Under the pieces are notes generated by a model. It saw only the letters and a list, made by a program, of their open reading frames with translations, did no database searches and had not been told where the DNA came from. Shown here in pieces: positions 1 to 8,515 of a stretch of DNA of 34,365 nt (the first letter of the stretch is position 1; each line of letters starts with the position of its first letter). The DNA lies in NCBI GenBank assembly GCA_964444825.1, contig CAYUIS010000046.1, forward strand, positions 1 through 34,365, in the 5' to 3' direction. The DNA is from CAYUIS01 sp964444825. Its GTDB lineage: Bacteria > Chloroflexota > Anaerolineae > B4-G1. The position numbers and the translations under genes are program-made.

Positions 1-670
1 CGATCATCTCTGCCAGCCCGGCGTTCATCTTGCCGAACTGCTGCCGCTGAGCCATGCTGACAGGCTTGAGACGTCGATTATAGTCGGCCACCGTTACAGC
101 CCACAGGATCACAAAAAGCAGGGGCGCAAGCAACAGTCGCCATTCGAGCTGGCCGATCAGGGCGACCGGCACGACAATGGCCATAAACGAGTCGACGATC
201 AGACTCAGGCCAGGGCTGAACATAAAGTTGAGCGAGCGGACGTCGTCGGTGGCGCGGGCCATAATGTCGCCGATCCGTTGCTGCCCGTGAAAGGTCTGGC
301 TCTTGCCCAGAAGGCTGACGTATAGCTCGTCCCGAGCATCCTGTTCGACGTGCTGGGCCAGAAACTCGATGGAGAAATTGCGCAGCAGCCCCGTCATGCC
401 CTGGGCGATCGCCGATCCCACAACGGCCAGCGCCACCCTCAGCAACGCGGACCGTTCCCAGCCGGGCGTGAGGATCAGGTCAGATCCTCGGCCAATCAGG
501 ATCTGACGGTAGCTGTAGGCCCAGTTGTTAAGGATGGCCAGCAAGATATTGGCCAGAGGGAACAGGGGGTAACGGATCACGTGCGACGTAATCCATCGCA
601 CTGGCCCAGAGCGGTTGAACTGGTATTCGTTTTCGGGGCGGAATTCCCTCTTGCTGTCGCGTTCGCTCAA
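1..670 (-). CDS. ABC exporter, transmembrane part (partial)
   Basis: The visible part is about 223 residues of an ABC-type exporter membrane domain; the rest, including any nucleotide-binding domain, lies outside the window. Hydrophobic segments fall at about residues 25-45, 65-85 and a pair near 145-190. Between them is the typical cytoplasmic-loop motif GDIMARATDDVRSLN, followed by FSPGL, characteristic of exporter half-transporters of the MsbA/MdlB type. I place the start at TTG 670 because it follows the SD-like GGAGAGGGG by a few bases. An in-frame ATG at 703 has no such site and lies inside the arm of an inverted repeat. The substrate cannot be told from this fragment. It may pair with a second half-transporter outside the window. 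Confidence 0.88.
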   Translation of the reverse strand, partial: MSERDSKREFRPENEYQFNRSGPVRWITSHVIRYPLFPLANILLAILNNWAYSYRQILIGRGSDLILTPGWERSALLRVALAVVGSAIAQGMTGLLRNFSIEFLAQHVEQDARDELYVSLLGKSQTFHGQQRIGDIMARATDDVRSLNFMFSPGLSLIVDSFMAIVVPVALIGQLEWRLLLAPLLFVILWAVTVADYNRRLKPVSMAQRQQFGKMNAGLAEMI

Positions 671-684
671 TCGTCCCCTCTCCA

Positions 685-787
685 AGACCCTAAAGGTTTT
701 CATAAGGCGATTGTTTTGGAAGAAATCTCAGAGCCGTCAGTTGTTTTATGGTCAAGACTACTTGACACTATCAAACCTTTAGGGTCT
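685..787. repeat. Long inverted repeat upstream of the ABC exporter
   Basis: A perfect 15-base arm AGACCCTAAAGGTTT at 685-699 is matched by its reverse complement AAACCTTTAGGGTCT at 773-787. Between the arms is a second palindrome, GTCAAG-acta-CTTGAC, at 751-766. The AT-richer 103-bp element holds the leader of the ABC exporter gene and has no coding frame of its own. It resembles a small non-autonomous mobile repeat or a regulatory cruciform; no second copy was seen in the window. Confidence 0.7.
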
Positions 788-840
788 CATGTATTCTAAC
801 TCAAAGTCGCTAAACCTCAATCCCTGACAGGTTGAGTGGG

Positions 841-1206
841 CTATTCCTCTGAAGTCATCTCCCGGTAGAGGAACCAGCCGCCTTTTCGGTCATCGACGCT
901 CTTGGGCGCCCGATCATAGTACAGCTCAAAGAACCGGTCAGCGCCGGTTCGCACCTGGAAGAAGAAGCGCCCTACACCCCATGATCCCCGGTTTGACGCC
1001 ACCGCCAGGTGAGTAGCGCGCATATTGGTGGCCATGCGCCCTCGCCGGGTATAGTCGTACCACTCGCTCAGAAGCTCGACGATCTGGTGCGTCTCATCAC
1101 GCCAGAAAAACCGGTCCGGGCACCCGGGCTTTTTCTCAAGCGCCGGGGCTCGGTCAAACTCGACTTCTATAGGCTCTCCGATAAATCGCAGGGGTTTAAG
1201 ATTCAT
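841..1206 (-). CDS. DUF6504 family protein
   Basis: A 121-residue soluble protein of unknown function. It resembles what I recall as the DUF6504 family: an N-terminal GEPIEVEFDRAP, then KKPGCPDRFFWRDE, the block VELLSEWYDYTRRGRMA, a central RGSWGVGRFFF, and a C-terminal LYYDRAPK...GGWFLYRE. Family members are often found near DNA-polymerase or repair genes; here it is the last gene of a small cluster just downstream of uvrA. The start at 1206 (MNLKPL) is supported by GGTGGG about 5 bases upstream and gives the usual family length. Its start overlaps the stop of the preceding truncated acetyltransferase (TAA at 1196-1198), so the two are probably translationally coupled. Confidence 0.82.
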   Translation of the reverse strand: MNLKPLRFIGEPIEVEFDRAPALEKKPGCPDRFFWRDETHQIVELLSEWYDYTRRGRMATNMRATHLAVASNRGSWGVGRFFFQVRTGADRFFELYYDRAPKSVDDRKGGWFLYREMTSEE

Positions 1207-1411
1207 CAAACCCACCGATGATACGATCATTCGCCAGTATCCGGTAATAGTCACCGGCTATCATCATCCTGAGCTGCCAGCGGTCGGACTTGTAGCCAGG
1301 TGGACCACCCACACCAGGGGCTCCGTAGTTGACGTCGTGGTCAAAGGCGCGCCAGGACGCCAAAGCCAGAGGTTCGGCGTCCTCCGACGTGGCTTTGTCG
1401 AACCGAATCAT
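1196..1411 (-). pseudogene. Truncated GNAT acetyltransferase (N-terminal third)
   Basis: A 71-residue frame from ATG 1411 (or 76 from ATG 1426) that looks like the beginning of a GNAT acetyltransferase. It opens MIRFDKATSEDAEPLA, continues with FDHDVNYGAPG and GPPGYKS, and ends at YYRILANDRIIGGF followed by a stop. The glycine-rich acetyl-CoA-binding motif and the C-terminal strands expected in a protein of 150-190 residues are missing, and no frame downstream continues them; DUF6504 follows at once. The frame has kept a plausible SD (AGGTG before 1411) and overlaps the next start. I treat it as a decayed gene, although a retained short translated leader for DUF6504 is possible. Confidence 0.6.
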
Positions 1412-1438
1412 CGGTTCACCTGCCATATGGTTGCTTTC

Positions 1439-1918
1439 CTACTCCCGTATCAGCCCGCCGTGGTAGACGAGTTCGTATACCCGGATGCCGTCCCGGGTGA
1501 TCCATTCCGTTCCTGTGAACGAGGACACATCTCCCTCGCTCGTGTCAGTGTACAGGTCACGCCCGATGGCATGCTCAAAGCCACCCAGAAAGCGACCTTC
1601 CTCGTACATCCTTGCCAGGCTTTCCTGGATGATATGTCCTGCTTCCGCAGCCGTCATCATCGTGGGCTCCAGGATACGGCCATAGTAGTTCATAGCCCAG
1701 ACAGGCTGCCCCTTGTAGTAGATGACCTCCTGTCCCAGAAAGTCGGAGCCGCCAAAGTAGCTGTCAAGGTAGTGGAATGGCCCGTCGCGAAACTCGAGAT
1801 CGTGGGAAGCGGGTCTGGAGGAGGTGCTCTTTGCCCCTCCTCCAACGTAGGTGGCTGCTTTCGCCTTGACGACAAAGGCACGAAGCTGTTCCAGCGAGAG
1901 TGCTGATTGGGGGCTCAC
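1439..1918 (-). CDS. DUF5680 domain protein
   Basis: A 159-residue soluble protein consisting almost wholly of a domain I recognise as DUF5680. Hallmarks are the N-terminal FVVKAKAATYVGGG, SSRPASHDLEFRDG, YLDSYFGGSDFLGQE, WAMNYYGRI, and the C-terminal ELVYHGGLI. The function is unknown. In other genomes the domain can be attached to an HTH; none is present here. Translation starts at a GTG (1918) with GAGGT seven bases upstream. The gene follows DUF3795 by about ten bases and precedes the GNAT fragment by about thirteen to twenty-seven, so it lies inside one transcription unit. Confidence 0.8.
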   Translation of the reverse strand: MSPQSALSLEQLRAFVVKAKAATYVGGGAKSTSSRPASHDLEFRDGPFHYLDSYFGGSDFLGQEVIYYKGQPVWAMNYYGRILEPTMMTAAEAGHIIQESLARMYEEGRFLGGFEHAIGRDLYTDTSEGDVSSFTGTEWITRDGIRVYELVYHGGLIRE

Positions 1919-1928
1919 GTGTCCTACC

Positions 1929-2279
1929 TCACAGCGACTGGCGAATCTCTTCCAGCACCTTTCGGGCGTCCGGAACGTGGCTCAAGAAACCGTCCAGCTT
2001 GTCGCACGAGTATTCGGCGCAGTGCGCGCAGTTGACGACGCCCCGCTCCACGCCGCAGGCGCGAATCTCGCACATGGAGCAATAGCCGGCAAGCCGCGCG
2101 CCGTTGCTGGCCAGGCAGCCGTCACAGATGACCGATTCGACGGTGATGTCGGGGGAATTGAATTCCTCGCGCCACTGCGCAGCCACCCGCTCAAGCGCTG
2201 CCCGGTCGTCTGCCTGAGTGGCGATGTAGGCGGGGCAATTCGTGCAGACGATTCCACAGTACGCAACCATTCTGTTCAT
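1929..2279 (-). CDS. DUF3795 cysteine-rich protein
   Basis: A 116-residue cysteine-rich protein of the DUF3795 type. It carries the typical opening MVAYCGIVCTNCPAYIATQ, then ICDGCLA, YCSMCEIRACG and CAHCAEYSCDKLDGF. The CxxC and CxxxC pairs suggest one or two zinc or iron-sulfur centres, but the role is unknown. The ATG at 2279 has GGGAGG nine bases upstream. The gene begins 44 bases after the uvrA stop on the same strand and may be read through from uvrA. It leads the small cluster that ends with DUF6504. Confidence 0.82.
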   Translation of the reverse strand: MNRMVAYCGIVCTNCPAYIATQADDRAALERVAAQWREEFNSPDITVESVICDGCLASNGARLAGYCSMCEIRACGVERGVVNCAHCAEYSCDKLDGFLSHVPDARKVLEEIRQSL

Positions 2280-2323
2280 TGAGTGTCCTCCCTATGTGAC
2301 TATAAATGTGACTGTCAAACTGT

Positions 2324-5179
2324 TTACTCGCCGATTCTAAAAAGCACACGTCTCAAGAACTTGCCCGTGTGGCTTTCTGGCGCCTGCGCTACCTGCTCCG
2401 GGGTGCCCTGAGCGACGATGTATCCCCCCTCCTCACCTCCCTCGGGCCCCAGATCGACGATCCAGTCCGCCGTCTTGATCACGTCCAGGTTGTGCTCGAT
2501 GACGATCACTGTGTTGCCTGCGTCGGTCAGTCGGTGGAGCACGTCAAGCAGTTTCTGGATATCGGCAAAGTGGAGGCCAGTGGTCGGTTCATCGAGGATG
2601 TAGATGGTGTCACCGGTGGCCACGCGAGCGAGCTCCTTGGCGAGCTTGACCCGCTGGGCCTCGCCGCCGGAAAGGGTGGTCGCACTCTGCCCCAGCTTGA
2701 CGTAACCCAGACCTACGTCGACCAGCGTTTGCAGGATGCGCTTGATCTTGGGGACGTTCGCAAAGAACTCGAGGGCCGCGTCCACGTCCGTATCGAGCAC
2801 CTCGGCGATGTTCCTGCCCTTGTAGCGGATCTGTAGTGTCTCGCGGTTGAAGCGCGATCCCTTGCACACGTTGCAGGTCACCCACACATCGGGCAAAAAG
2901 TGCATCTCGACTTTTTTCTTGCCGTGGCCCTTGCACGCCTCGCAGCGACCGCCCTTGACGTTGAAGCTGAAGCGGCCCTTCTCGTAGCCGCGCGCCTTGG
3001 CCTCCTGGGTGAGGGCGAAGAGCTCCCGGATGTGCCCCAGCACCTGGGTATATGTGGCCGGATTCGAGCGGGGCGTGCGTCCGATGGGATCCTGGGTGAT
3101 GTTGATGACCTTGTCCACGTGCTCCAGACCCTCGACGTGGTTGTGCTCACCGGGCTTTTGCTCTGCCCGATGCAGCGCGGCCGCCAGTGCGGGGTGGAGG
3201 GTCTGAGCGACGAGGGAGGACTTGCCGCTGCCTGAGACCCCGGTCACACAGGTGAACAGCTCCAGCGGGAAGCGTACCGTCAGGTCCTTGAGGTTGTTCT
3301 GTCGCGCACCAACCAACACGAGCCACTTGCCGTTGATCGGCCGGCGCTGACCATTGGGCGAGCTGACCGCCTTTTCGCCCCGCAGATACTGCCCGGTCAG
3401 CGAACTGGCGTTGTCCATAATGGCCTGAGGTGTCCCGGCGGCTACCACTCGCCCGCCGTTGACGCCTGCTCCCGGGCCCAGGTCTACGATCCAATCGGCA
3501 GTGCGCATCGTCTCCTCGTCGTGCTCGATCACGACGACTGTATTGCCCATGTCACGCAGCCGTTCCAGGGTGTCCAACAGGCGGCGATTGTCACGCTGGT
3601 GCAGGCCGATACTGGGTTCGTCCAACACGTAGAGCACCCCGACCAGTCCGCAGCCGATCTGGCTGGCAAGCCGGATACGTTGCCCCTCGCCGCCGGAGAG
3701 GGTTGGGGCAGGGCGGTCGAGGCTCAGGTAATGGAGTCCGACATTCATCAGGAAATTGAGCCGCTCGTTGATCTCCTTTAGTACTTCCTCGCCGATCTCG
3801 AGCTGCTCCGTCGACATCTGGGGCCACAGGCTCTCGACCCAATCCATGGCCTGTCCGATGTTCATCGCCGTTACCTGATTGATTGTTTTATCGCCAATGG
3901 TGACCGCTGCGCTCTCGGGCCGCAATCGTTGCCCTCGGCAGATCGAGCAGGGTCGCTGGCTCATGAAGGAGGCATACCAGTCGCGCGTCCAGTCGGACTT
4001 GGTCTGGTTGTAGCGACGGCGGATCGTATTGATGACCCCCTCGCTTTTCCCCTCGTGGCGTCCTTCACCACGCTCGCTCTTCCACTCCCACACGACCTTG
4101 GCGCCGCCGTACAGGATGGTATTCTGGCACTCCTCCGACAGATCGCGCCACGGCGTGTCCAGGTCGAAACCGAATTGCTCCACCATCTGTCTCGCGGCCT
4201 TGTACGTGCCGCTGTTTCTCTTATTGGCCAGCTTGCCCCAGGCGCGCACGCCACCTTCGTGCAGTGACCTGTCGGGGTCGTAGAACCGCTCGGGATCGAA
4301 CTCGAGCTTGGTGCCCAGGCCGTTACACTCGGGGCACATGCCCATGGGTGAGTTGAAGCTGAACATGGCTGGCGTCAGCTCGGGGAAGCTCAGATTGCAG
4401 GCGGGGCACGCGTTCTGCTCCGAAAGCAACCAGTCGTCTTCACCGTCCCGGTCAATGACAACCAGGCCCTCGCCCGTCCGCAGTGCGGTCTCAATCGAGT
4501 CGGTCAGCCGCGTCACAAACTCGTGGCGTTCCTTGGCGCCATCCGGCGAGGTCAGCCGATCGACGACCAACTCGATGTCGTGTTTCTTGTTCTTGTCCAG
4601 CTCGATCTGTCCCTCCAGACTGCGTGTCTCGCCATCAACTCGCGCGCGCGCGAACCCGTCGGAGCGGGCGCGGGCGAATACGTCCTGGAACGTGCCCTTG
4701 CGATTGCGAGCCAGCGGAGCCAGGACCTGGAAGCGCGTGCCGGTTGGAAGGTCGGCCACCTGTTCGACGATCTCTTGCGCCGACTGCGCGCGCACCTCAC
4801 GACCACACTGGGGGCAGTGGGGTGTGCCAACGCGGGCAAAGAGCACGCGTAAATAGTCATAGATCTCGGTCACGGTGCCGACGGTCGAGCGGGGGTTCCG
4901 GCTCACGGCCTTTTGCTCGATGGCGATGGCAGGGCTGAGGCCGCCGATAAAGTCAACCTTTGGCTTTTCCATCTGCCCGATGAACTGGCGGGCATAGGCG
5001 GACAGCGACTCGACGTACCGCCGCTGCCCCTCGGCATAGAGGGTGTCGAAGGCCAGCGACGACTTGCCGCTGCCCGAGACGCCGGTGATGACCACCAGCT
5101 TAAAGCGGGGCAGGGCTACGTCGATGTTCTGTAGATTGTGTTCCTTGGCTCCACGAATGACGATCTGGTCGTGGTACAT
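2324..5179 (-). CDS. uvrA: Excinuclease ABC subunit A (UvrA)
   Basis: The damage-recognition ATPase of nucleotide excision repair; with UvrB it locates bulky DNA lesions, after which UvrC cuts. At 951 residues it is the normal family length. It holds two ABC ATPase halves: Walker A GVSGSGKSS at 33-41 and again at 647-655, signatures LSGGEGQR and LSGGEAQR (near 836), and Walker B motifs VLYVLDEP and TIYILDEP. An N-terminal-half zinc site is formed by CPAC and CPEC. The C-terminal zinc site is C746/C749/C769/C772 (CEAC...CNVC). The insertion domain after Walker A contains RRYVESLSAYARQFIGQMEKP, as in canonical UvrA, so this is the housekeeping protein and not a short resistance paralogue. No uvrB or uvrC is nearby. 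Confidence 0.98.
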   Translation of the reverse strand: MYHDQIVIRGAKEHNLQNIDVALPRFKLVVITGVSGSGKSSLAFDTLYAEGQRRYVESLSAYARQFIGQMEKPKVDFIGGLSPAIAIEQKAVSRNPRSTVGTVTEIYDYLRVLFARVGTPHCPQCGREVRAQSAQEIVEQVADLPTGTRFQVLAPLARNRKGTFQDVFARARSDGFARARVDGETRSLEGQIELDKNKKHDIELVVDRLTSPDGAKERHEFVTRLTDSIETALRTGEGLVVIDRDGEDDWLLSEQNACPACNLSFPELTPAMFSFNSPMGMCPECNGLGTKLEFDPERFYDPDRSLHEGGVRAWGKLANKRNSGTYKAARQMVEQFGFDLDTPWRDLSEECQNTILYGGAKVVWEWKSERGEGRHEGKSEGVINTIRRRYNQTKSDWTRDWYASFMSQRPCSICRGQRLRPESAAVTIGDKTINQVTAMNIGQAMDWVESLWPQMSTEQLEIGEEVLKEINERLNFLMNVGLHYLSLDRPAPTLSGGEGQRIRLASQIGCGLVGVLYVLDEPSIGLHQRDNRRLLDTLERLRDMGNTVVVIEHDEETMRTADWIVDLGPGAGVNGGRVVAAGTPQAIMDNASSLTGQYLRGEKAVSSPNGQRRPINGKWLVLVGARQNNLKDLTVRFPLELFTCVTGVSGSGKSSLVAQTLHPALAAALHRAEQKPGEHNHVEGLEHVDKVINITQDPIGRTPRSNPATYTQVLGHIRELFALTQEAKARGYEKGRFSFNVKGGRCEACKGHGKKKVEMHFLPDVWVTCNVCKGSRFNRETLQIRYKGRNIAEVLDTDVDAALEFFANVPKIKRILQTLVDVGLGYVKLGQSATTLSGGEAQRVKLAKELARVATGDTIYILDEPTTGLHFADIQKLLDVLHRLTDAGNTVIVIEHNLDVIKTADWIVDLGPEGGEEGGYIVAQGTPEQVAQAPESHTGKFLRRVLFRIGE

Positions 5180-5265
5180 GGTGGATGTGCACCTCTCTTC
5201 AGAGTGATCAACGGTGGTCGGAATAGGGACAGTGGCTCTGAGCGGATCATCCCACTGGCGTCACG

Positions 5266-5271
5266 ATTGTA
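5266..5271 (-). promoter_or_regulatory. Possible extended -10 element for uvrA
   Basis: On the minus strand TGGTACAAT fits an extended -10 (TG-n-TACAAT), about 85 bases before the uvrA start. No good -35 is present at 16-18 bases, so this is tentative. The 226-base spacer between uvrA and the kinase gene holds no gene. Confidence 0.35.
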
Positions 5272-5405
5272 CCACAGATACCTGCCAACTTGTGTCATAT
5301 TTATGCAGGAAAGTGGCATGAATTTAGAATATTTGTTCGCATTGGAGGTGATGACCAGGACCTCAGACGGTCACTGGATTGGCCTGAGGATTGGTTTGTG
5401 CGGTC

Positions 5406-7607
5406 CTACCAGGCTTCCTGTGGTAAGGTCAGCACCACGCGGGTGTGCTGACCTGGAACGCTTTCCAGTTCCAGAGTTCCTCCGACGATAGCCATCATTG
5501 TGGTGTGCAAGGCTAACCCGTGACCACCGTCGTTCTCTGGATGGGTAGCTGATCCTAACCCGACGCCGTTGTCCTCGATGGTTATCTGAAGTCCACCTGG
5601 TCCGGAGTATGCCACAGAAGCCTGTTTTGCACCAGTCACAGGATCGCACCACATCCCGCTGATGCAAAGATGGAGGGGGTCGGGGGACTGGGGACCCCGT
5701 CCGTGATGGGCCGCGTTGCGGATGGCCTCCCGGGCAGCGTAGAACAGCACCTCACCGATGAGCGGCGGGATGGTCTGAGCCTTTTGTTCCGCCTCCGGTG
5801 CTATCTTCCAGGTCACCTGATCGAACGCGCTGCTGAGCTCGTGTGTGACGGTCTGGCGCAGCGCCGCAAAAACGCCCAGGCGGGCGACCTCTGGGACGGT
5901 GGCTGCAGGCATATCGTGCAACAGGTCGGCGATCTCGCGATGGAGGTTACCCAGCAGTGCGACAACGTCGGTGGATGGGTCGCCGGTGGGGGATGGCTGG
6001 CCGCCCAGCATCAGCATGGCCGTGTGCAGGCGCGGCAGGATGTCGTCGTGCAACACACGCCGGGTCCGGCGATCTAGTAACTGGCTCTCGGCCAGGTGTT
6101 GACGTTGTAGAGCCATGAGCCGGCGGGCCATCTCGGCGCTGGCCTGGACGTCGATCAACCGTTCCCCGGTGGCGCGGGCGATTTCCATCTCCTCCTGGGT
6201 ATATAGGCCCCCGTCTCGCTTCTCGCCGAGCAGGAGAACGCCGATCAGCCCTCGCTCGCTCCATAGCGGCACGGCCCAGCCCGGCTCCATCCGACCTAGA
6301 TCGAGAGGTACGTACATCGTCTGGGGTGAGTCAAACTGGGTGGGGATTTCGGTTGTCTGCACGACGTCTGCCAATGAAAACGACGTTTTGTCTTTTCCAG
6401 GATAGACCAACGGCGGACCGACGAGCGGCGCTAGCGGTCCGAGGGCGATCAGAGAGGCAGTGCGCGCCCCGAGCAGGTCTTCGCACAGAGCACGGAACGG
6501 AACCTGTATATCGACCTCGTCTACGCCCGATGCCGGAGAGGGTGCAAGCAAACGTTCGTACAGTCGCTGGCTGGTGACGAAGGGGCGCAGGTGCTCGATG
6601 GTACGCTCGCGATCGGCGAAGGAGCGCCAGCTCAGGAGCGCGTAGAAGGCGACCATCAGGAGAACGGTCAGCAACAGGCTATAGATCGGACGCAACTGGA
6701 TGGTGACGCTCCACCCAATCACTATCCCGTACCCCGCGGCCAGGAAAACGGCCCGGCGCCAGTGGCGGAAAAAACCCTGCCGGGGCAGCGTCTTTCCGGT
6801 AAAGACCTCGTAGGAGACGATGGCGCGTCCCAGTAGGAGCACCGCCGCGCCGATGAGACCGGCGATGATCAGGTCGAACCGCGCGACGGTGAGCGCCATA
6901 TCGGTCGTGATGGTGGGGACGGACCGTTGGCGGGCGTTGAGGACGATCCACACCATCACCCACGCCACCAGCAGGCTGACGAGCAGCAGCGCAACGGAGG
7001 CACCCATCAACCAAGGACGCGCGCGCCGACGGGCCAGGTCGCCCATCAAACGGGCCGATGGGTTGGGGCGACGTAGGACGTCCAGCGACAGCCCAATGCA
7101 GAGCAGGATGTAGAATGGATAGACGAGGATGAGGAGTGGGATTCCGCCTACCGACAGAGTGGTGGATAGAGAAAGCTGGGCGACCTGCCAGTAGGTGGGG
7201 AGTGGGTTGGCAAAGATCAGCAGGCCGACGAGCGTTATGACCAAGAGCGTAGCGGCGAGGAACCAAGGACGGTGCCGACGACGCAACTCGGTGGGACGCT
7301 CGCTCCAAAAGCCTGCGTACCACAGCATCAGGCCGTACCAGGCGAACGGTGAGGCGACGACCGGTATCCAGCCCACGTGCCACCAAAAGTTCATTCCCCG
7401 GCTTGCGGTTTCCAGACCATGACCCAGGATGGCCGAGTGGCTGACGAAAAACGCGCCGCCCAGGAGCAACCCGCCACCGGCCAGCCAGATGCCCCAGGTG
7501 TGGCGCTCAGCGTTCAGCAGCACCGTCAGGCCCAGCCAGAGCAGGAGGACGGTGTTGAACAAGGATACGGCCATAATGGCCCAGTCGAGTAGGATCACAC
7601 CGGTCAC
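5406..7607 (-). CDS. Membrane sensor histidine kinase with GAF-like domain
   Basis: A 733-residue sensor kinase. The N-terminal 330 residues contain about nine hydrophobic segments (near 5-30, 38-60, 78-100, 115-133, 155-176, 200-223, 246-265, 286-303, 309-328). A GAF-like region spans about 340-490, with APVPLWSERGLIGVLLLGEK-like features. The phospho-acceptor region holds RRVLHDDILPRLHTA, with H520 the likely phosphorylated residue. The HATPase domain has the N-box around N631 (REAIRNAAHH), the G1 box EDNGVGLG (D679) and the G2 box GHGLAL. The upstream frame stays open into the regulator gene. I start at GTG 7607, 20 bases after the regulator stop, because AAGGAG lies 11 bases upstream and this gives a proper first membrane segment. 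It is co-transcribed with the response regulator; the stimulus is unknown. Confidence 0.9.
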   Translation of the reverse strand: MTGVILLDWAIMAVSLFNTVLLLWLGLTVLLNAERHTWGIWLAGGGLLLGGAFFVSHSAILGHGLETASRGMNFWWHVGWIPVVASPFAWYGLMLWYAGFWSERPTELRRRHRPWFLAATLLVITLVGLLIFANPLPTYWQVAQLSLSTTLSVGGIPLLILVYPFYILLCIGLSLDVLRRPNPSARLMGDLARRRARPWLMGASVALLLVSLLVAWVMVWIVLNARQRSVPTITTDMALTVARFDLIIAGLIGAAVLLLGRAIVSYEVFTGKTLPRQGFFRHWRRAVFLAAGYGIVIGWSVTIQLRPIYSLLLTVLLMVAFYALLSWRSFADRERTIEHLRPFVTSQRLYERLLAPSPASGVDEVDIQVPFRALCEDLLGARTASLIALGPLAPLVGPPLVYPGKDKTSFSLADVVQTTEIPTQFDSPQTMYVPLDLGRMEPGWAVPLWSERGLIGVLLLGEKRDGGLYTQEEMEIARATGERLIDVQASAEMARRLMALQRQHLAESQLLDRRTRRVLHDDILPRLHTAMLMLGGQPSPTGDPSTDVVALLGNLHREIADLLHDMPAATVPEVARLGVFAALRQTVTHELSSAFDQVTWKIAPEAEQKAQTIPPLIGEVLFYAAREAIRNAAHHGRGPQSPDPLHLCISGMWCDPVTGAKQASVAYSGPGGLQITIEDNGVGLGSATHPENDGGHGLALHTTMMAIVGGTLELESVPGQHTRVVLTLPQEAW

Positions 7608-7627
7608 GGTTGATCTATCTCCTTCCG

Positions 7628-8371
7628 CTAATCGACGGCATCCAGCTCCACCCACTCGCTCTGCTGATTCGGTGCCCAGCCTGTGCCATCGTCGTCCCAC
7701 ATGATGAGTTGACGTCGCAGATAGATGATGGCGGCCCGGGTGCGGGCTACCTTCTCGTCGGTGGGCGTGTCGTTGAGCCGCCACGCGGCATAGATCTGGC
7801 CGTTGGTGCGACTGACCGCCCGTTTGTCGCGAAAGCCCAGACGAGCGGCGATCTGTTCGTTGGTGCATCCCCGGGCCAGCAGGCCGATCACCTCTCGTTC
7901 ATTCGGTTCCAGCAGGGCCAGAGGGTCGTATTCGTCCTTGTGGCGCACCTCCTGCACCCGGGCCTCGATCTCGGGGTCGATAAAGCTCCGACCCGCGACC
8001 GCGTCGCGCAGCAGCGGCACGATGCTCATGGGCAGCAGATAGTTGCTCTTGCGGACGTAGGCATAGTGACTCAGAATGCCGGAACGGAGAAAGGCGCGAT
8101 AATAGGCGTCGTCGTCCTGAATGGAGTAAAAGACGACGGGTAGACGGGGATACTCGCGCCGGATGGCGATCGCGGCCTCGATGCCGTTCATCTCGCCCGC
8201 CAGCGCCACGTCCAGAAGGATCACGTCGGGCGGTGAGCCCAGAGCCTGGATCAGCGCATCCTCACCGCTGGCGGTCTCGCCGACGATGCGCACGTCGCCA
8301 GTGGCCTCCAGACCGAGCTTGAGCGCGTGGCGCAGGGCATCGTTGTCCTCGACCAGCATGGTATTGAGCAT
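7628..8371 (-). CDS. Response regulator, REC plus LuxR-like HTH
   Basis: A 247-residue two-component response regulator, first gene of the pair with the kinase. The receiver domain (about 3-125) has the acidic pocket E8/D9, the phospho-acceptor D54 in VILLDVAL, and a conserved lysine near K108 (VRKSN). A LuxR-like helix-turn-helix lies at about 153-200 (PNEREVIGLLARGCTNEQIA), with an unusual second helix (FRDKRAVSRTNGQIY) and a 45-residue tail rich in Trp and Asp. The start at 8371 is chosen because GGAGGTG stands five bases upstream; ATGs further upstream overlap that site. The target promoters are not evident. The divergent radical SAM gene shares the intergenic region and is a candidate. 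Confidence 0.9.
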   Translation of the reverse strand: MLNTMLVEDNDALRHALKLGLEATGDVRIVGETASGEDALIQALGSPPDVILLDVALAGEMNGIEAAIAIRREYPRLPVVFYSIQDDDAYYRAFLRSGILSHYAYVRKSNYLLPMSIVPLLRDAVAGRSFIDPEIEARVQEVRHKDEYDPLALLEPNEREVIGLLARGCTNEQIAARLGFRDKRAVSRTNGQIYAAWRLNDTPTDEKVARTRAAIIYLRRQLIMWDDDGTGWAPNQQSEWVELDAVD

Positions 8372-8394
8372 AGACACCTCCATCGTGTACACAA

Positions 8395-8423
8395 ACTGTA
8401 GCGGATTCGTCCCGCCTTGTCAA
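8395..8423 (-). promoter_or_regulatory. Sigma70-type promoter for regulator-kinase operon
   Basis: On the minus strand TTGACA (8418-8423) and TACAGT (8395-8400) are separated by exactly 17 bases. They lie 24-52 bases before the response regulator start, so the predicted leader is short. Confidence 0.65.
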
Positions 8424-8457
8424 GCACTCAGGTGCACGGATTGGTGTGGCTGAGGCG

Positions 8458-8487
8458 TGGACGGCGACGGCTCCTTTCTTGTAGAAT
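8458..8487 (+). promoter_or_regulatory. Possible promoter for radical SAM gene
   Basis: TGGACG (8458-8463) and TAGAAT (8482-8487) are spaced by 18 bases and lie about 30 bases before the start codon at 8516. The -35 matches only four of six positions, so this is tentative. Confidence 0.4.
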
Positions 8488-8515
8488 GATCAAAACGCTA
8501 GCAAGGAGCACACCG

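Noticed and set aside
5327..5338. LexA-like GAACAAATATTC on the minus strand upstream of uvrA.
   Set aside because: It differs from GAAC-N4-GTTC by one base and lies about 60 bases upstream of the only candidate -10, too far for simple repression; no second site supports it.
7608..7868. N-terminal extension of the histidine kinase frame into the regulator gene.
   Set aside because: The translation is Arg/His-rich low-quality sequence, an out-of-frame reading of the regulator's 3' end.
8417..8515. Upstream extension of the radical SAM reading frame.
   Set aside because: It overlaps the promoters of both divergent genes, and the ATG at 8516 has a strong SD.
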